Notes: a model not told the origin generated them from the letters alone. 41,543 bases of DNA from Bacilli bacterium (GCA_017454295.1 JAFTDF010000013.1:1-41543); one strand, 5' to 3'. Counted from the stretch's first letter, positions 6,890-15,876 are shown. Translations and numbers: made by a program.

Positions 6890-8002
6890 TTAAGGTTTTT
6901 CTCGATTCGTGGTTTGATAGTAATCAAGCCACGAGCGATAAAAGTCGCGCGTTATTTCCTCCTCGTTTGCCTTGGCCGAACCGAAATGATCGATTCGATA
7001 GCCCAGGAAACGACGCTCCAGTTCATTCGTTTGGTTCAGGCTGAAACGCCCCATTTGGACAAGGTCGCTTAGACGGAACACCCGATTTGCTTGCGTAGAA
7101 TAGGCGTAGACGACGCAGAAGCACTCTCCCAGATAGCAAAGCCCATAATAATCGGACGAACTTTCTTTGGACTCTTTATCCAAAGCCTCTCCATCAGGAA
7201 AGGCGAACACTTCATAGTCCCCGTAATTGCCGAAGTCGACGCATGTCTTTGTTTGTTCTTGGGAAAGACCGTAATTTCCTCTTAGGTAAGTGGAAGTTTC
7301 TTCGGAAACTCCAATGGCATAGGGCATCGGCGTGAACCCTTGATACTCCATCGGCGTATTTTGCCGTCGAATCAACGAAACGGAATCTGCGTAGTAACGC
7401 TCGCTTTTGCTCCAGGCATCATTGGTTTCCCTTAACCAAGAGAGAGCGATATCGCAATCATCGTTTGCATAAAAATGGGCACGATGAACGATAGATAAAA
7501 GGACAGCTTCTTCTTCCGTCAAAAAAAGGGACGAATAAGCTTCTGGCAAATCAAAGAAAGGTTTCTCTCCCCCCTCAGGATAAAAGAAGAATCCGGATTG
7601 TCCGTTTTGGAAGAACAACGATTCCGAGTAGACCGCACCGCCGTTCCCAAATCCCCAACCCGGTTCCAATGCCATATAGCCAAGCAGATGATAACCACGG
7701 AGAAGGCCGTGATAAGACAAACCCTCGAATCCCTTGACCACGGTTTCGCTAATCCGATCTCGAAAACTGATATCGGACTGAATCTCAGCCAAAACCGTAT
7801 CGGGGACTGGGCGGCTTTGCAAAGTAGCACAGCCTTCAGGCACCGTTTCCGGAAGCCGCGCACCGAAGTTTGTCCATTTTAGCTCTATGTCGAAAGAAGA
7901 ACCGGAAATCGGATTATCCGTCTCATAACGGCCTCGCTGGGAAGGATGGGCACATGAGATGCACGAAATGGCAACCACAAAAACTAAAAGACGCTTCTTC
8001 AT
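6890..8002 (-). CDS. Lipoprotein in the protease cluster, function unknown
   Basis: A 370-residue predicted lipoprotein. The frame is open to 8101, but the start at 8002 gives the signal MKKRLLVFVVAISCISCAHP with Cys17 (or Cys14) as the lipid site, and it leaves a 17-bp gap after the S8 protease gene upstream. The ribosome site is weak. The mature part holds a WGFGNGGAVYSESLFF segment and repeated Tyr/Asp-rich stretches; no family is recognised. It is the last gene of a minus-strand run (S8 protease, S8 protease, lipoprotein) and stops 4 bp before the right end of the insertion element. Confidence 0.65.
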   Translation of the reverse strand: MKKRLLVFVVAISCISCAHPSQRGRYETDNPISGSSFDIELKWTNFGARLPETVPEGCATLQSRPVPDTVLAEIQSDISFRDRISETVVKGFEGLSYHGLLRGYHLLGYMALEPGWGFGNGGAVYSESLFFQNGQSGFFFYPEGGEKPFFDLPEAYSSLFLTEEEAVLLSIVHRAHFYANDDCDIALSWLRETNDAWSKSERYYADSVSLIRRQNTPMEYQGFTPMPYAIGVSEETSTYLRGNYGLSQEQTKTCVDFGNYGDYEVFAFPDGEALDKESKESSSDYYGLCYLGECFCVVYAYSTQANRVFRLSDLVQMGRFSLNQTNELERRFLGYRIDHFGSAKANEEEITRDFYRSWLDYYQTTNREKP

Positions 8003-8019
8003 AGAAAATTTTGCTTCAA

Positions 8020-9693
8020 TCAAATTGGGAAATAGTATCCGCAAATTGCGCATTTTCCATAAGTCGTATTGCCATTGACATAAGAATTCACGCCGTCCCA
8101 TTGGTGAACCTCAAAAAGGTCATATCCGCAGTTTGCAGTACATCTGATTCTGTGCTTGATTGAGGAGGCATTTGTGTACACGAAAGTATGAAAATGGGGG
8201 TTTGCCAAAGCACCGTAAACATTTAGACGTCCATTGGTTTTGCACAGCGAAGACAAAGAAGAGACATAATCAACTCCGTTGAAAATGCTTTGTTTAATTT
8301 CGTAACAGTCCATGGAAGGGTAATAGGATTTCAAAAGAGCCGCTGCGCCTGTAACCTGAGGGGCTGCAAATGACGTTCCTTTTTTAAGTGGGGAATCGTG
8401 TGGCAAATTATTTGAATATGAAGATACGCTCTCATTCGTTAACGAAAGGATATTAATACCGGGGGCGAATAAGCCGACCGAGGAAGACCCGTAATTTGAA
8501 AAGTTGCAACGAGAATCGCTATCATCGCTTGCGCCAACAGCAATAACATTCGATAAGTCCCAAGCGGCGGGATACGTTTTCGTATAAGACGTATCGATGT
8601 TTGCATTGCTATTGCCGGCCGCCACAACAAGAAGTCCGGAGTAATTCATAATTTGCTGCTTCAACGAATAAAGATTTGATGAGTTGACCGTCACTCCGTT
8701 GTTACTCCCGCTCGGATATTCAAACCCTCCGGAAAAATTTAGAATTGGGATATTTAAGGAATTTGCATGATTAATCGCCGCTATGATACCTTCGACGGTT
8801 TCGTGACCGCCATATCCGTAACTAAAAGGCGAATCGGCCCGCAAAATCGAAATCTTAACACCATCAGTCATTCCCGCGATGCCTTTGGAGTTATTCCTTT
8901 TCGCTGCAATTATTCCAGTTACCATAGTCCCATGATGGCCATACATATACTGTGGAATCCCAGAATATGGGGAAAATGTTTCCGGCGAAAAAGGGGCATT
9001 CCTTGAAGAATACACATCATAAGCAAAGCTCAAGCCGTTCATTATCGAAGGAAAACGATTTGAATCAAAATCTTCGTGCGCAATATAACACCCAGTGTCA
9101 ATAACGCCAATTTTCAGATTTGAAGATCCCGTGGTATAAACGTTCCATGCGTCCTCAACGTTTATTTTTGATAGATACCACTGGTAAGCAGCATAGTTGG
9201 AGTTGTACGCATAAAGGGGGTCGTTTGGGGAGGAGAAACTCCCTTCAACATCCATTGCATATTCAATAGAGACAATGGAAGGGTTGTTTGCCAAACGAAC
9301 AAAGTCTTGCTTAAGATTAACGGAGTTCCGAATCCGCTTAAACAATAGGATCCTGCGGAATTTCCCAAGTGCCAAATAATCGGGGTCTTTGGTTTGGACT
9401 TGGTTCCGGAAGCTGGATGTCATGTCAATCAGCTCATAGTTCTGGCCAAGACCAAAATCGCTTGTCGAATAATCCTCAAAACGAAGTGACTCTTCGTGAT
9501 TAATCACCGCAATCAGACCGTAGGCTTCAGCCGGCGCTTGCTGCTGAACCGGGGCGCTCGAAAACCATCCGCCACTGCCTATGTTACCCAGAAAAACAGA
9601 TTCGCTTTTGGCGCCGGGTAACAACGAAAATAGGCAAACGCCGGCGGTCCCAAATAATGCAACTAAGGTTTTTCGAAATACATGTTTGTTCAT
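8020..9693 (-). CDS. Secreted S8 (subtilisin-like) serine protease with Cys/His C-terminal module
   Basis: A 557-residue subtilase. Residues 1-30 are a signal peptide, about 55-150 a propeptide-like region (YGLIAVINHEES), and 170-470 the catalytic domain with D199 (IGVIDTG), H254 (GHHGTMVTGIIAA), oxyanion N361 (VAAGNSN) and S441 (KGTSFAAPQVTGAAALL). All triad residues are present. The last 60 residues carry spaced His and Cys (HFHTF, CTANCGYDLFEVH, YGKCAICGYYFP) that match the end of the neighbouring protease and look like a metal-binding module. It should act outside the cell. A TATAAT ends only 7 nt before the ATG and no ribosome site is present. Confidence 0.9.
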   Translation of the reverse strand: MNKHVFRKTLVALFGTAGVCLFSLLPGAKSESVFLGNIGSGGWFSSAPVQQQAPAEAYGLIAVINHEESLRFEDYSTSDFGLGQNYELIDMTSSFRNQVQTKDPDYLALGKFRRILLFKRIRNSVNLKQDFVRLANNPSIVSIEYAMDVEGSFSSPNDPLYAYNSNYAAYQWYLSKINVEDAWNVYTTGSSNLKIGVIDTGCYIAHEDFDSNRFPSIMNGLSFAYDVYSSRNAPFSPETFSPYSGIPQYMYGHHGTMVTGIIAAKRNNSKGIAGMTDGVKISILRADSPFSYGYGGHETVEGIIAAINHANSLNIPILNFSGGFEYPSGSNNGVTVNSSNLYSLKQQIMNYSGLLVVAAGNSNANIDTSYTKTYPAAWDLSNVIAVGASDDSDSRCNFSNYGSSSVGLFAPGINILSLTNESVSSYSNNLPHDSPLKKGTSFAAPQVTGAAALLKSYYPSMDCYEIKQSIFNGVDYVSSLSSLCKTNGRLNVYGALANPHFHTFVYTNASSIKHRIRCTANCGYDLFEVHQWDGVNSYVNGNTTYGKCAICGYYFPI

Positions 9694-9700
9694 ATGAAAA

Positions 9701-9706
9701 ATTATA
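9701..9706 (-). promoter_or_regulatory. -10 box directly in front of the protease start codon
   Basis: TATAAT on the minus strand lies 7 nt before the ATG at 9693. A matching -35 is poor. If used, it would give a leaderless message, in keeping with the absence of a ribosome site there. Confidence 0.4.
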
Positions 9707-9745
9707 CTCTTTGGACTTCACGAAAAAACCGCTTGCTTTCATCTT

Positions 9746-11263
9746 TTAAAGCGGAAAGGAGTGTTCACAAAATACACAGTTCCCGTACTGCACGCCACCT
9801 TGCCACCAGGTGTTGGCCATATCGTGCACATGACCTTCCATCACATAAGCCCCGCAGTCACAATAGGAATAATGCTGAGAGCCGTTGGCATACACAAAGT
9901 GATGGTCGTAGCTATGCGCGTGAAGCGGATTCTGCATTGCATTAGCGAGGTTTAGGCGCCCTGCGGCCACACATTTTCCATAGAACGTTGGATTGTAAGT
10001 CCTATTCCAGATAATGGTCTCGCGAATGGAATTCAAATTTAACGTCGTATAGTAACTTGCAAGGAGCGCCGCCGATCCGATGACGAAGGGGGCAGCCATC
10101 GAAGTTCCGTTTGCACGAACATAACTTCCGTTTTTCGAAGTGCTTAAAATATTCGATCCAGGCGCAAATATGTCAACAAGAGCTGAACTATAATTCGAGG
10201 AATCCGTTCCATCTGACCACAAATTATCGTTTTCGTCGCTTGCCCCGACCACGATCGTGTTTGGCAAATGCCAGGAAGCCGGATAGGTTGGATTGATGGA
10301 TATATCCGATCCGGTATTTCCGGCAGAGACCGCGATTAATCCGGAGAAATTCTGCATCGCGGTTTTGACCGCATTGTTTTCGGCAGTGCTGGAGCCGAAA
10401 CTCATGTTGGCAAACCGAATTCCGTTTCCTTGCGCATAATTTAATGCGCTGATGATGGCGGCTGAGTCAGCATAACACTTTGCATTGAACCATCCGCCCC
10501 AGTAACTGCATTTCAAGGGAACAAGACCGACGTCCCAGCAAACGCCCGCAACCCCTTTGGAGTTGTTGCCTTTTGCGCCGATGATACCCGAAACATGAGT
10601 CCCGTGCCCAAAACTGTCGGAAGAATCACTTGAATTGGCATGGAAATCATATCCGGGTTGTGCGTTTGAAGACAAATCCTCATGATCCGATTTCATACCA
10701 CTATCGATTACGGCAACCTTGATGGAAGAAGAACCAGTGGTATAGTCCCAAGCGGTCGGGGCCCCTATTTTGGTTAAACCCCATTGGTCGGAGAAATCGG
10801 TGTCGCTAGGTGTCGTGGAGTCAAAACAAATCTCCATGAATGGCATTTCGGCACTTTCGACGCCTTCGTTTTCTTTGAGTTTTTGTAAAGAATCGGCACA
10901 TGCTGCCTCATCGCTAAATGTGATTTCGAGAATGCGTTTATAGTTCAAGAAAAGATTCTTGTTCGCCTTGGGGCGTTTCAGAGCCACTTCGCAAGCATCA
11001 CTGAGATTTCGAATGTTGAAAGCCCCAACCAACGAACTGCCAAGATTGTCTTCCCAATTGGGTTTCATCGTCTCCTCATGGGACAAAACGACAAGCAAGC
11101 GATTTGCCTTGGTTTGCTCATCATCATCCGACTTTGCCAACCTGTTGATCTTTGTTTCGTTCAAGACAGGACCCGTTTGTTTTGATGTGAATGGAAGGCT
11201 TAAAACCGCCATCGCAGCAACACAGGAAACGGAGAAGAGAAGGTTTTTGGTTTTGTTGTTCAT
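9746..11263 (-). CDS. Secreted S8 (subtilisin-like) serine protease with Cys/His C-terminal module
   Basis: A 505-residue subtilase, paralogous to the downstream one. A signal peptide spans about residues 1-28, and a propeptide-like part follows (LLVVLSHEET...). The catalytic residues are D187 (VAVIDSG), H220 (SFGHGTHVSGIIGAKG), oxyanion N316 (VSAGNTG) and S388 (NGTSMAAPFVIGSAALL). The C-terminal 60 residues repeat the His/Cys module (HAHSYDHHFVYANG, YCDCGAYV, EGHVHD, YGNCVFCEHSFPL). It is preceded by the candidate ECF promoter at 11279-11314 and lies 63 bp after the small membrane protein gene, so it may be read both alone and with the sigma operon. Confidence 0.9.
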   Translation of the reverse strand: MNNKTKNLLFSVSCVAAMAVLSLPFTSKQTGPVLNETKINRLAKSDDDEQTKANRLLVVLSHEETMKPNWEDNLGSSLVGAFNIRNLSDACEVALKRPKANKNLFLNYKRILEITFSDEAACADSLQKLKENEGVESAEMPFMEICFDSTTPSDTDFSDQWGLTKIGAPTAWDYTTGSSSIKVAVIDSGMKSDHEDLSSNAQPGYDFHANSSDSSDSFGHGTHVSGIIGAKGNNSKGVAGVCWDVGLVPLKCSYWGGWFNAKCYADSAAIISALNYAQGNGIRFANMSFGSSTAENNAVKTAMQNFSGLIAVSAGNTGSDISINPTYPASWHLPNTIVVGASDENDNLWSDGTDSSNYSSALVDIFAPGSNILSTSKNGSYVRANGTSMAAPFVIGSAALLASYYTTLNLNSIRETIIWNRTYNPTFYGKCVAAGRLNLANAMQNPLHAHSYDHHFVYANGSQHYSYCDCGAYVMEGHVHDMANTWWQGGVQYGNCVFCEHSFPL

Positions 11264-11278
11264 AAAATCGCCTCATTC

Positions 11279-11314
11279 ATAAGACGACCAAAACGGCAAA
11301 AACCCGTCGAAAAA
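11279..11314 (-). promoter_or_regulatory. Candidate ECF sigma promoter, copy B
   Basis: On the minus strand TTTTTCGACGGGTTT (11300-11314), a 14-nt gap and GTCTTAT (11279-11285) lie about 15 nt upstream of the protease start codon at 11263. The 15-mer and gap are the same as at 4824-4859, and several spacer bases match as well. The sigma factor gene lies only 330 bp upstream. Confidence 0.62.
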
Positions 11315-11326
11315 CAAAAATATTAA

Positions 11327-11653
11327 TTAAGACGGTTCGGATATTGATTCCTCACCAGGACTCGAAAAAGATTCGCTAGAAGAGGTTCGACTCTTATCTT
11401 CGCTCCAGTAGAATGCGTAATCGTCCGTCCGCTGAGAGAAGACGATTCCAAGAACACTTGCTGGAATTGCCAACAAAACGGCAACGGCTCCACCGATTAA
11501 CAAAGCCCGCCTCCAGCTCCATCCCGACTTTGGGAGAACTTCAGGAAGGGCGGGAAGCAAAGAACGATTCACCCAGGCTTCATCGATGGGAAAAACTCTG
11601 TCTAGACCCGACAAGGTTTCTTTTTTGATCAATTTCTGCAACTTATTCCCCAT
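11327..11653 (-). CDS. Single-pass membrane protein coupled to the sigma factor, possible anti-sigma factor
   Basis: A 108-residue protein with a cytoplasmic N-terminal half, one membrane segment near 49-72 (ALLIGGAVAVLLAIPASVLGIVF) and a short Ser/Glu-rich outer tail. It overlaps the end of the sigma gene by 11 bp, so the two products are made together. That arrangement is typical of sigma/anti-sigma pairs, but no known anti-sigma domain or zinc motif (HxxxCxxC) is visible, so the role is inferred from context. The outer tail could be a target for the neighbouring secreted proteases. Confidence 0.6.
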   Translation of the reverse strand: MGNKLQKLIKKETLSGLDRVFPIDEAWVNRSLLPALPEVLPKSGWSWRRALLIGGAVAVLLAIPASVLGIVFSQRTDDYAFYWSEDKSRTSSSESFSSPGEESISEPS

Positions 11654-12191
11654 AATCCTCTCCTAGTTCGTTTCTTAATTTCCTCATGGCCCTTCGATAC
11701 AGGCTTTCGCAAGCCATCGTCGATATGCCCATCGTCTTGGCCGCTTCTTTGAAACTCATTTCGAAGGTGACGCGGTAGATAACGGCGTCGTATTCCCGCC
11801 TCGACAAGGTCGATAAGGCTTTGGATAAATCCTCGCTATAGGCGATGGCTTGGATGAGCCCGTCCTCGCCGACGATGGCTTCGTCGCTTAGCTCCTCATT
11901 TCGGGGGTGACACATATCGGCGCATGCGTTCTTGGCGATTTTGCATAGATACGCCTTGAGCCCCTTGAACTTGACATGGTCCAGACTTCGGACGAAACGT
12001 AGGAAGGTCTCACCGACGGCATCCTCAATGTCTTCGGCGGTTTTGAAGTAATGGGCCGCCACGAAAGCCACGAGGCCATGGTATTGCCGGTAGACCTCTT
12101 CGACCAGGGCTTCGATTTGAGCGCGGTTGCTGGAAGCGATGGCCGACTTCAGCCGTTCTTCCAATGTCGTTTCCTGCGTTTCTTCTGCCAT
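11643..12191 (-). CDS. ECF-type RNA polymerase sigma factor
   Basis: A 182-residue sigma-70 family protein of the extracytoplasmic-function group. Region 2 runs about 33-97 (LVAFVAAHYFKTAEDIEDAV, then LRFVRSLDHVKFKGLKAYL and CKIAKNACAD). Region 4 runs about 127-176 (LSTLSRREYDAVIYR, then MSFKEAAKTMGISTMACESL and YRRAMRKLRNEL). Regions 1 and 3 are absent, as expected. The start at 12191 has AGGAAG at good distance. It is the first gene of a run leading to a membrane protein and two secreted proteases, and may direct the motif found at 4824-4859 and 11279-11314. That motif is not seen in front of the sigma gene itself. Confidence 0.88.
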   Translation of the reverse strand: MAEETQETTLEERLKSAIASSNRAQIEALVEEVYRQYHGLVAFVAAHYFKTAEDIEDAVGETFLRFVRSLDHVKFKGLKAYLCKIAKNACADMCHPRNEELSDEAIVGEDGLIQAIAYSEDLSKALSTLSRREYDAVIYRVTFEMSFKEAAKTMGISTMACESLYRRAMRKLRNELGEDYGE

Positions 12192-12310
12192 TTATCTTCC
12201 TGTTATATATCGAAGAGGCCTGGAAAAGAAAGGGGAGAAAAATCCGCACGATTCCCATCTTTTAGATGATTCGCCCGCGTTTATCCTATAGCGGTTTGCC
12301 CTTCCGCCTT

Positions 12311-12316
12311 TATAAT
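12311..12316 (+). promoter_or_regulatory. -10 box of the plus-strand two-gene operon
   Basis: TATAAT lies 23 nt before the ATG at 12340, with GAGGATA between as ribosome site. No good -35 at 17 nt is present. The 148-bp divergent region (12192-12339) also serves the sigma gene. Confidence 0.45.
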
Positions 12317-12339
12317 GTTTCAAAAGCGAGGATATCCCC

Positions 12340-12921
12340 ATGGGACTATTTCATAAAAAACCGAAACCGAAAAATCAAATCCCGGATCTTTCCAGATCGT
12401 TTCAGGAAACCATCATCTTCGCGACGAAAACTGGCGAAATCGGAGACCTCGATTGCGCAGAGCCAATCGAAAAACTCAAACAGGCAAAAGAGGCTTTTCA
12501 AGGCGTGGATCTTTCTCCCGCCTGCGCTTCGCTAATCATCGCTTTAAACCAAAACGTCCAAAAGCAACTCAATCCTTGGGATCTTCCCGCCGCCTTGTCC
12601 GCCCTCCTCGAGACATTGGAACTGGTTTTGTCCCATGGCCAAGCCTTCGAAGAAAAGGGCGTGGTGGAAAAACTGATGGATTATTATCTGACGACGTTCC
12701 AAATGTACCAATGCCAAGATGGGATCGGACGCCTTAAGCAAAAGGGACGTTCCATCATCGCCTTTGCCAAAGAAGGCAAAATCGATCAACAACAAGCCCT
12801 TGAGAAAACGCAAGCCCTCAAGAGCCAAGTCGTCGCTTTGGAAACGCGTCTTAAAGCCGTAACGGAAAAACGGGCTTTATTGTTCCAGCTGTTCCAAAAC
12901 GAAATCGGAGGCTTTGCCTAA
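12340..12921 (+). CDS. Cytoplasmic helical protein of unknown function
   Basis: A 193-residue protein without signal peptide or membrane segment. It is rich in Gln, Lys, Leu and Ala with long helical stretches; the C-terminal third (AFAKEGKIDQQQALEKTQAL and then KSQVVALETRLKAVTEKRAL) has coiled-coil character. The start ATG follows GAGGATATCCCC. Its stop overlaps the next start (TAATG), so the two proteins are made together and may form a complex. No family recognised. Confidence 0.7.
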   Translation: MGLFHKKPKPKNQIPDLSRSFQETIIFATKTGEIGDLDCAEPIEKLKQAKEAFQGVDLSPACASLIIALNQNVQKQLNPWDLPAALSALLETLELVLSHGQAFEEKGVVEKLMDYYLTTFQMYQCQDGIGRLKQKGRSIIAFAKEGKIDQQQALEKTQALKSQVVALETRLKAVTEKRALLFQLFQNEIGGFA

Positions 12922-13748
12922 TGGTTGAATACGATCCGCTGACGGGCCAACCCATCGGAGGAAACGCCCCGAAAAAAGAAATCGAAACCTCACAAGGGGT
13001 GCAATCCCTCTATCAGGAAGTCCTTTTTACGCTTTATGACCGCGTGATGGAAATCCCCTCGCCCCGCTTACAAAGGATGCTAAAGCGGAACTTCGACGAG
13101 GCACCCGATGCAAGCAAAATCCCCACAAAAGCAGAACCCTTGTTACAACAATGGCAAAAATTTCTGGAAGATGCCGATGTCAAAGACCCGAAGCGTTATG
13201 ACGCGGAAGGCCTCATCGTCACCACCGCCTTTTTGACCAATCTTTCCCATTTCAAACATTGGAATCCCCCGGAAATCGCCGCCCAAATCGCCGCCTTGTA
13301 CCAAAAGGCGTGCAAAGTCGCTTCCTTCGAACGGGAAATCTATGATTTAAAGTATCGCATCGAAACGTTCCCGCCCTTCTTCGACGATAAGAAGAAACAA
13401 AAAGAAAAAGACGCCCTTCGGAAGAAACTCGATGCCCTCCTTGGATCGAAAGCCTACCTTCAGGCCCTTGCCGAAGAAGAAGAGGTCAAAAAAGAACTCT
13501 ACCGCTACTTCGGCTTAAGCGTTTATATCCCGAACTTCCTGGCCCTGGAAAAAGAAGACCTCCCCCAACCCGAGATCGAAGAAGAACCTTTGCAATCCCC
13601 CGAGGAAAAAGAAGCGCCCACGCTTCCAGAAGAAGTCCTGGCTGAACTCAATGAAGCGTCCATGCTCCTGGAAAACCATGGACGAAAGCAAGAAGAAACC
13701 AAAGACGCGGCAACCTCACTTGCCGAACTAGAAGAATTCTTCAAATAG
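12921..13748 (+). CDS. Cytoplasmic helical protein with acidic tail, function unknown
   Basis: A 275-residue soluble protein translationally coupled to the gene before it, with GGAGG upstream of the ATG. The first 170 residues look globular and helical; residues about 145-190 are strongly charged with a KKKQKEKDALRKKLDALLG segment. The last 70 residues are acidic and Pro/Glu-rich (PQPEIEEEPLQSPEEKEAP) and end in a short helix. It converges on the RDD gene with only 3 bp between stops. No family recognised. Confidence 0.7.
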   Translation: MVEYDPLTGQPIGGNAPKKEIETSQGVQSLYQEVLFTLYDRVMEIPSPRLQRMLKRNFDEAPDASKIPTKAEPLLQQWQKFLEDADVKDPKRYDAEGLIVTTAFLTNLSHFKHWNPPEIAAQIAALYQKACKVASFEREIYDLKYRIETFPPFFDDKKKQKEKDALRKKLDALLGSKAYLQALAEEEEVKKELYRYFGLSVYIPNFLALEKEDLPQPEIEEEPLQSPEEKEAPTLPEEVLAELNEASMLLENHGRKQEETKDAATSLAELEEFFK

Positions 13749-13751
13749 GGC

Positions 13752-14750
13752 TTAAAGCTCTTGTTCCATTTTGAAAGCGACGGGTTTTCCCATACCTGGG
13801 ATATCGCTTAACCGGATTTCGGCTTTGTCGAAATAGATTTTCGCTTCGGAGATGTCGACTTCGTAGAGCTTGAGCATGTAATCGGGGAAGGATTGCCGGT
13901 CTTTGGTAAAGGCCATTAAGGAGAAAGACACGAGGAAGGGAATCCCAAAGGTAAACGGGGTAAGGAGCAATTCCCCGAAATAGAAGATGGCGAACCGGGC
14001 CAAAGTCCGCCCCATCTTCGGTACCAAGAGACGCTTATCCACCGTGCCGATTCGATAGAGGAATTTCCCTAACGTCATCCGTCCACGCCGGAAGATCAAT
14101 ACCGGCACCAAATAGGTAAGCAAGCCCGCGAATGCGTAAGCGGGGATGATTTCGGCGAAGAAGAGCAAATTGGACTCATAATGAGTTGCTTCATTAAAGG
14201 TGGGGATTTCCGTCACCAAATAAGCCTGGGCGATGTGATCGATATAAGGGGCGTAGGCCTGCTCAAAGCGAATCGATAAAGAAGCGATTTCCACCACCGC
14301 TGGATTTTCGATGATCGTTCCCGCTTCGTCTTTGATGAAGAAAGGCAAACCTTTATAGGTGAGTTTGGGGGAAAGGCGATACTCGTCATAGGACTTTTGC
14401 ACCTTTTCTTGGGAATCGGGCAATCCTTCCTTCCCGGTGAAATCGATAAAGGTGTCGATGGCCTTCCGGCTCATATTCCATTTGTAATAGCCATCGAATC
14501 CGCCGTCGCGGAGATAAGAGACGATATCGAGGCTATGGTTATTGGAATGGTTGATGTAGAAGAGGCCGCTTTCTTCGCGGATGCGTAAAATGGTGGATTC
14601 CGCTTGTTGGAAGTCTGGGGTCACCGTCACGATGGAACGGCAAGCCAAAAAACTTAATCCAAACAAGATGGCGAAAACCAAAAAGTCCAATAAACAGGCG
14701 AAGCAACGCCGATGGAACCGCGCTTTTTGATAGGAGATATTCACCGCCAT
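13752..14750 (-). CDS. RDD-family membrane protein
   Basis: A 332-residue polytopic membrane protein. The N-terminal RFHRRCFACLLDFLVFAILF segment is the RDD-type opening (Arg, then Asp inside the first membrane helix). A hydrophilic outer loop of about 150 residues follows, then helices near 195-222 and 255-285. The second RDD signature is RRGRMTLGKFLYRIG followed by RTLARFAIFYFGELLL. RDD proteins are poorly understood; some act in ion or solute transport. The gene starts 1 bp after the stop of its RDD paralogue upstream, so they form an operon and possibly a hetero-complex. Confidence 0.75.
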   Translation of the reverse strand: MAVNISYQKARFHRRCFACLLDFLVFAILFGLSFLACRSIVTVTPDFQQAESTILRIREESGLFYINHSNNHSLDIVSYLRDGGFDGYYKWNMSRKAIDTFIDFTGKEGLPDSQEKVQKSYDEYRLSPKLTYKGLPFFIKDEAGTIIENPAVVEIASLSIRFEQAYAPYIDHIAQAYLVTEIPTFNEATHYESNLLFFAEIIPAYAFAGLLTYLVPVLIFRRGRMTLGKFLYRIGTVDKRLLVPKMGRTLARFAIFYFGELLLTPFTFGIPFLVSFSLMAFTKDRQSFPDYMLKLYEVDISEAKIYFDKAEIRLSDIPGMGKPVAFKMEQEL

Positions 14751-14751
14751 A

Positions 14752-15876
14752 TTAGAAATGATACCCTTTCGCGCGATAGATTTCGTCTAATGTGGCTTCG
14801 CTGACCATCACCGTGCCGGTGAGACGGTCGCTTAAGGTGCGGTTATACGGCTCAAAGAGCAAATAGACAAAAGACCCTAAGATATAGGCCGCGGCGATTA
14901 AGGAAACGGGTAAAAGCACGGGCAAAGCAAATAGCGAGGTGAAATCATACACCCCCAAAGGAAGGAAGAAGACCCCCGCCATATTCGCGGCGAACCAGTA
15001 AAGGAAGCAAAGCAAGACCCGCCGCTTCTTCATGACGACGAGCTTGGACGAATCAATCCGTTCCGTTCGCATAAATAGCATCCCCAAGGTCCTTCTGGAT
15101 TTGCCAATCAAAGGAATGATCAAACAGGTGATGGACACCGCGAGCACATAAGCCACCAACGCGGCGATCAAAATCAAATTCCGCTCCAGTGCCACCGTCG
15201 CGGCCACGATTTGCTGCTGTTCCTTATAGGAGACGCCTTCGTAAACCAAATCCTTCTCCCGGATATCGTCGATCATTCGGTTATAAGCCTTAAGGAAGAT
15301 CTTCGAAAGGAATTCGTCATAATCCTTCTTCCCTTGCTCGGATAATTCATCACCTTGGATTAAAGCGTGTTTGAATTCCTCGCGGTAAGCCGCTTTCATC
15401 GTCAAGGTGGAGACATCGAAGAACCCCACGGTATCCAAGCTGGAATAGAGGTTGGAATAGGCACTCTCGTCATGACGGATATCCACGAAATAATGACGGA
15501 AGACTTCGCCTTGTTTTCCTTCGTATTCGGGGATGGCACCATCGACCTTCACGAATTCGTAAAGATAGTATTTGGAGGTGTAATCCAAGTTGCTGGTGAA
15601 ATCGATGGCTTCCTTCTTATCGGGGGAAGGATAGAAGAGCAATTCATGGCCATATAAGACGGAATCGCGCTTTTTTTGGGCCAAAACGGATTCGTTGATC
15701 CGCCCGTCGAAGTTGACGAAGAGTTTGCCTAATTGATAGGTGCCCAGATGGAATAAGGTGATGGCGATGATAAAGGTCAAAAAGAAATCGGCCAAAAAGG
15801 CGAGCATCCGTTTCCCTTTGCCCAAAGGGAAGATTTCCACGTCGTTACTAGGTTGCTGGACTTTGGCTTCTTCCAT
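14752..15876 (-). CDS. RDD-family membrane protein
   Basis: A 374-residue paralogue of the downstream gene: GKGKRMLAFLADFFLTFIIA is the first RDD helix, a long outer loop follows (about 45-225), and then helices near 228-255 and 285-345, with GKSRRTLGMLFMRTERID as the second conserved part. Both proteins share the unusual large loop after the first helix, which suggests a duplication. The ribosome site is weak (CGGGG next to the ATG), and a perfect inverted repeat sits 10 nt upstream of the start. Confidence 0.75.
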   Translation of the reverse strand: MEEAKVQQPSNDVEIFPLGKGKRMLAFLADFFLTFIIAITLFHLGTYQLGKLFVNFDGRINESVLAQKKRDSVLYGHELLFYPSPDKKEAIDFTSNLDYTSKYYLYEFVKVDGAIPEYEGKQGEVFRHYFVDIRHDESAYSNLYSSLDTVGFFDVSTLTMKAAYREEFKHALIQGDELSEQGKKDYDEFLSKIFLKAYNRMIDDIREKDLVYEGVSYKEQQQIVAATVALERNLILIAALVAYVLAVSITCLIIPLIGKSRRTLGMLFMRTERIDSSKLVVMKKRRVLLCFLYWFAANMAGVFFLPLGVYDFTSLFALPVLLPVSLIAAAYILGSFVYLLFEPYNRTLSDRLTGTVMVSEATLDEIYRAKGYHF

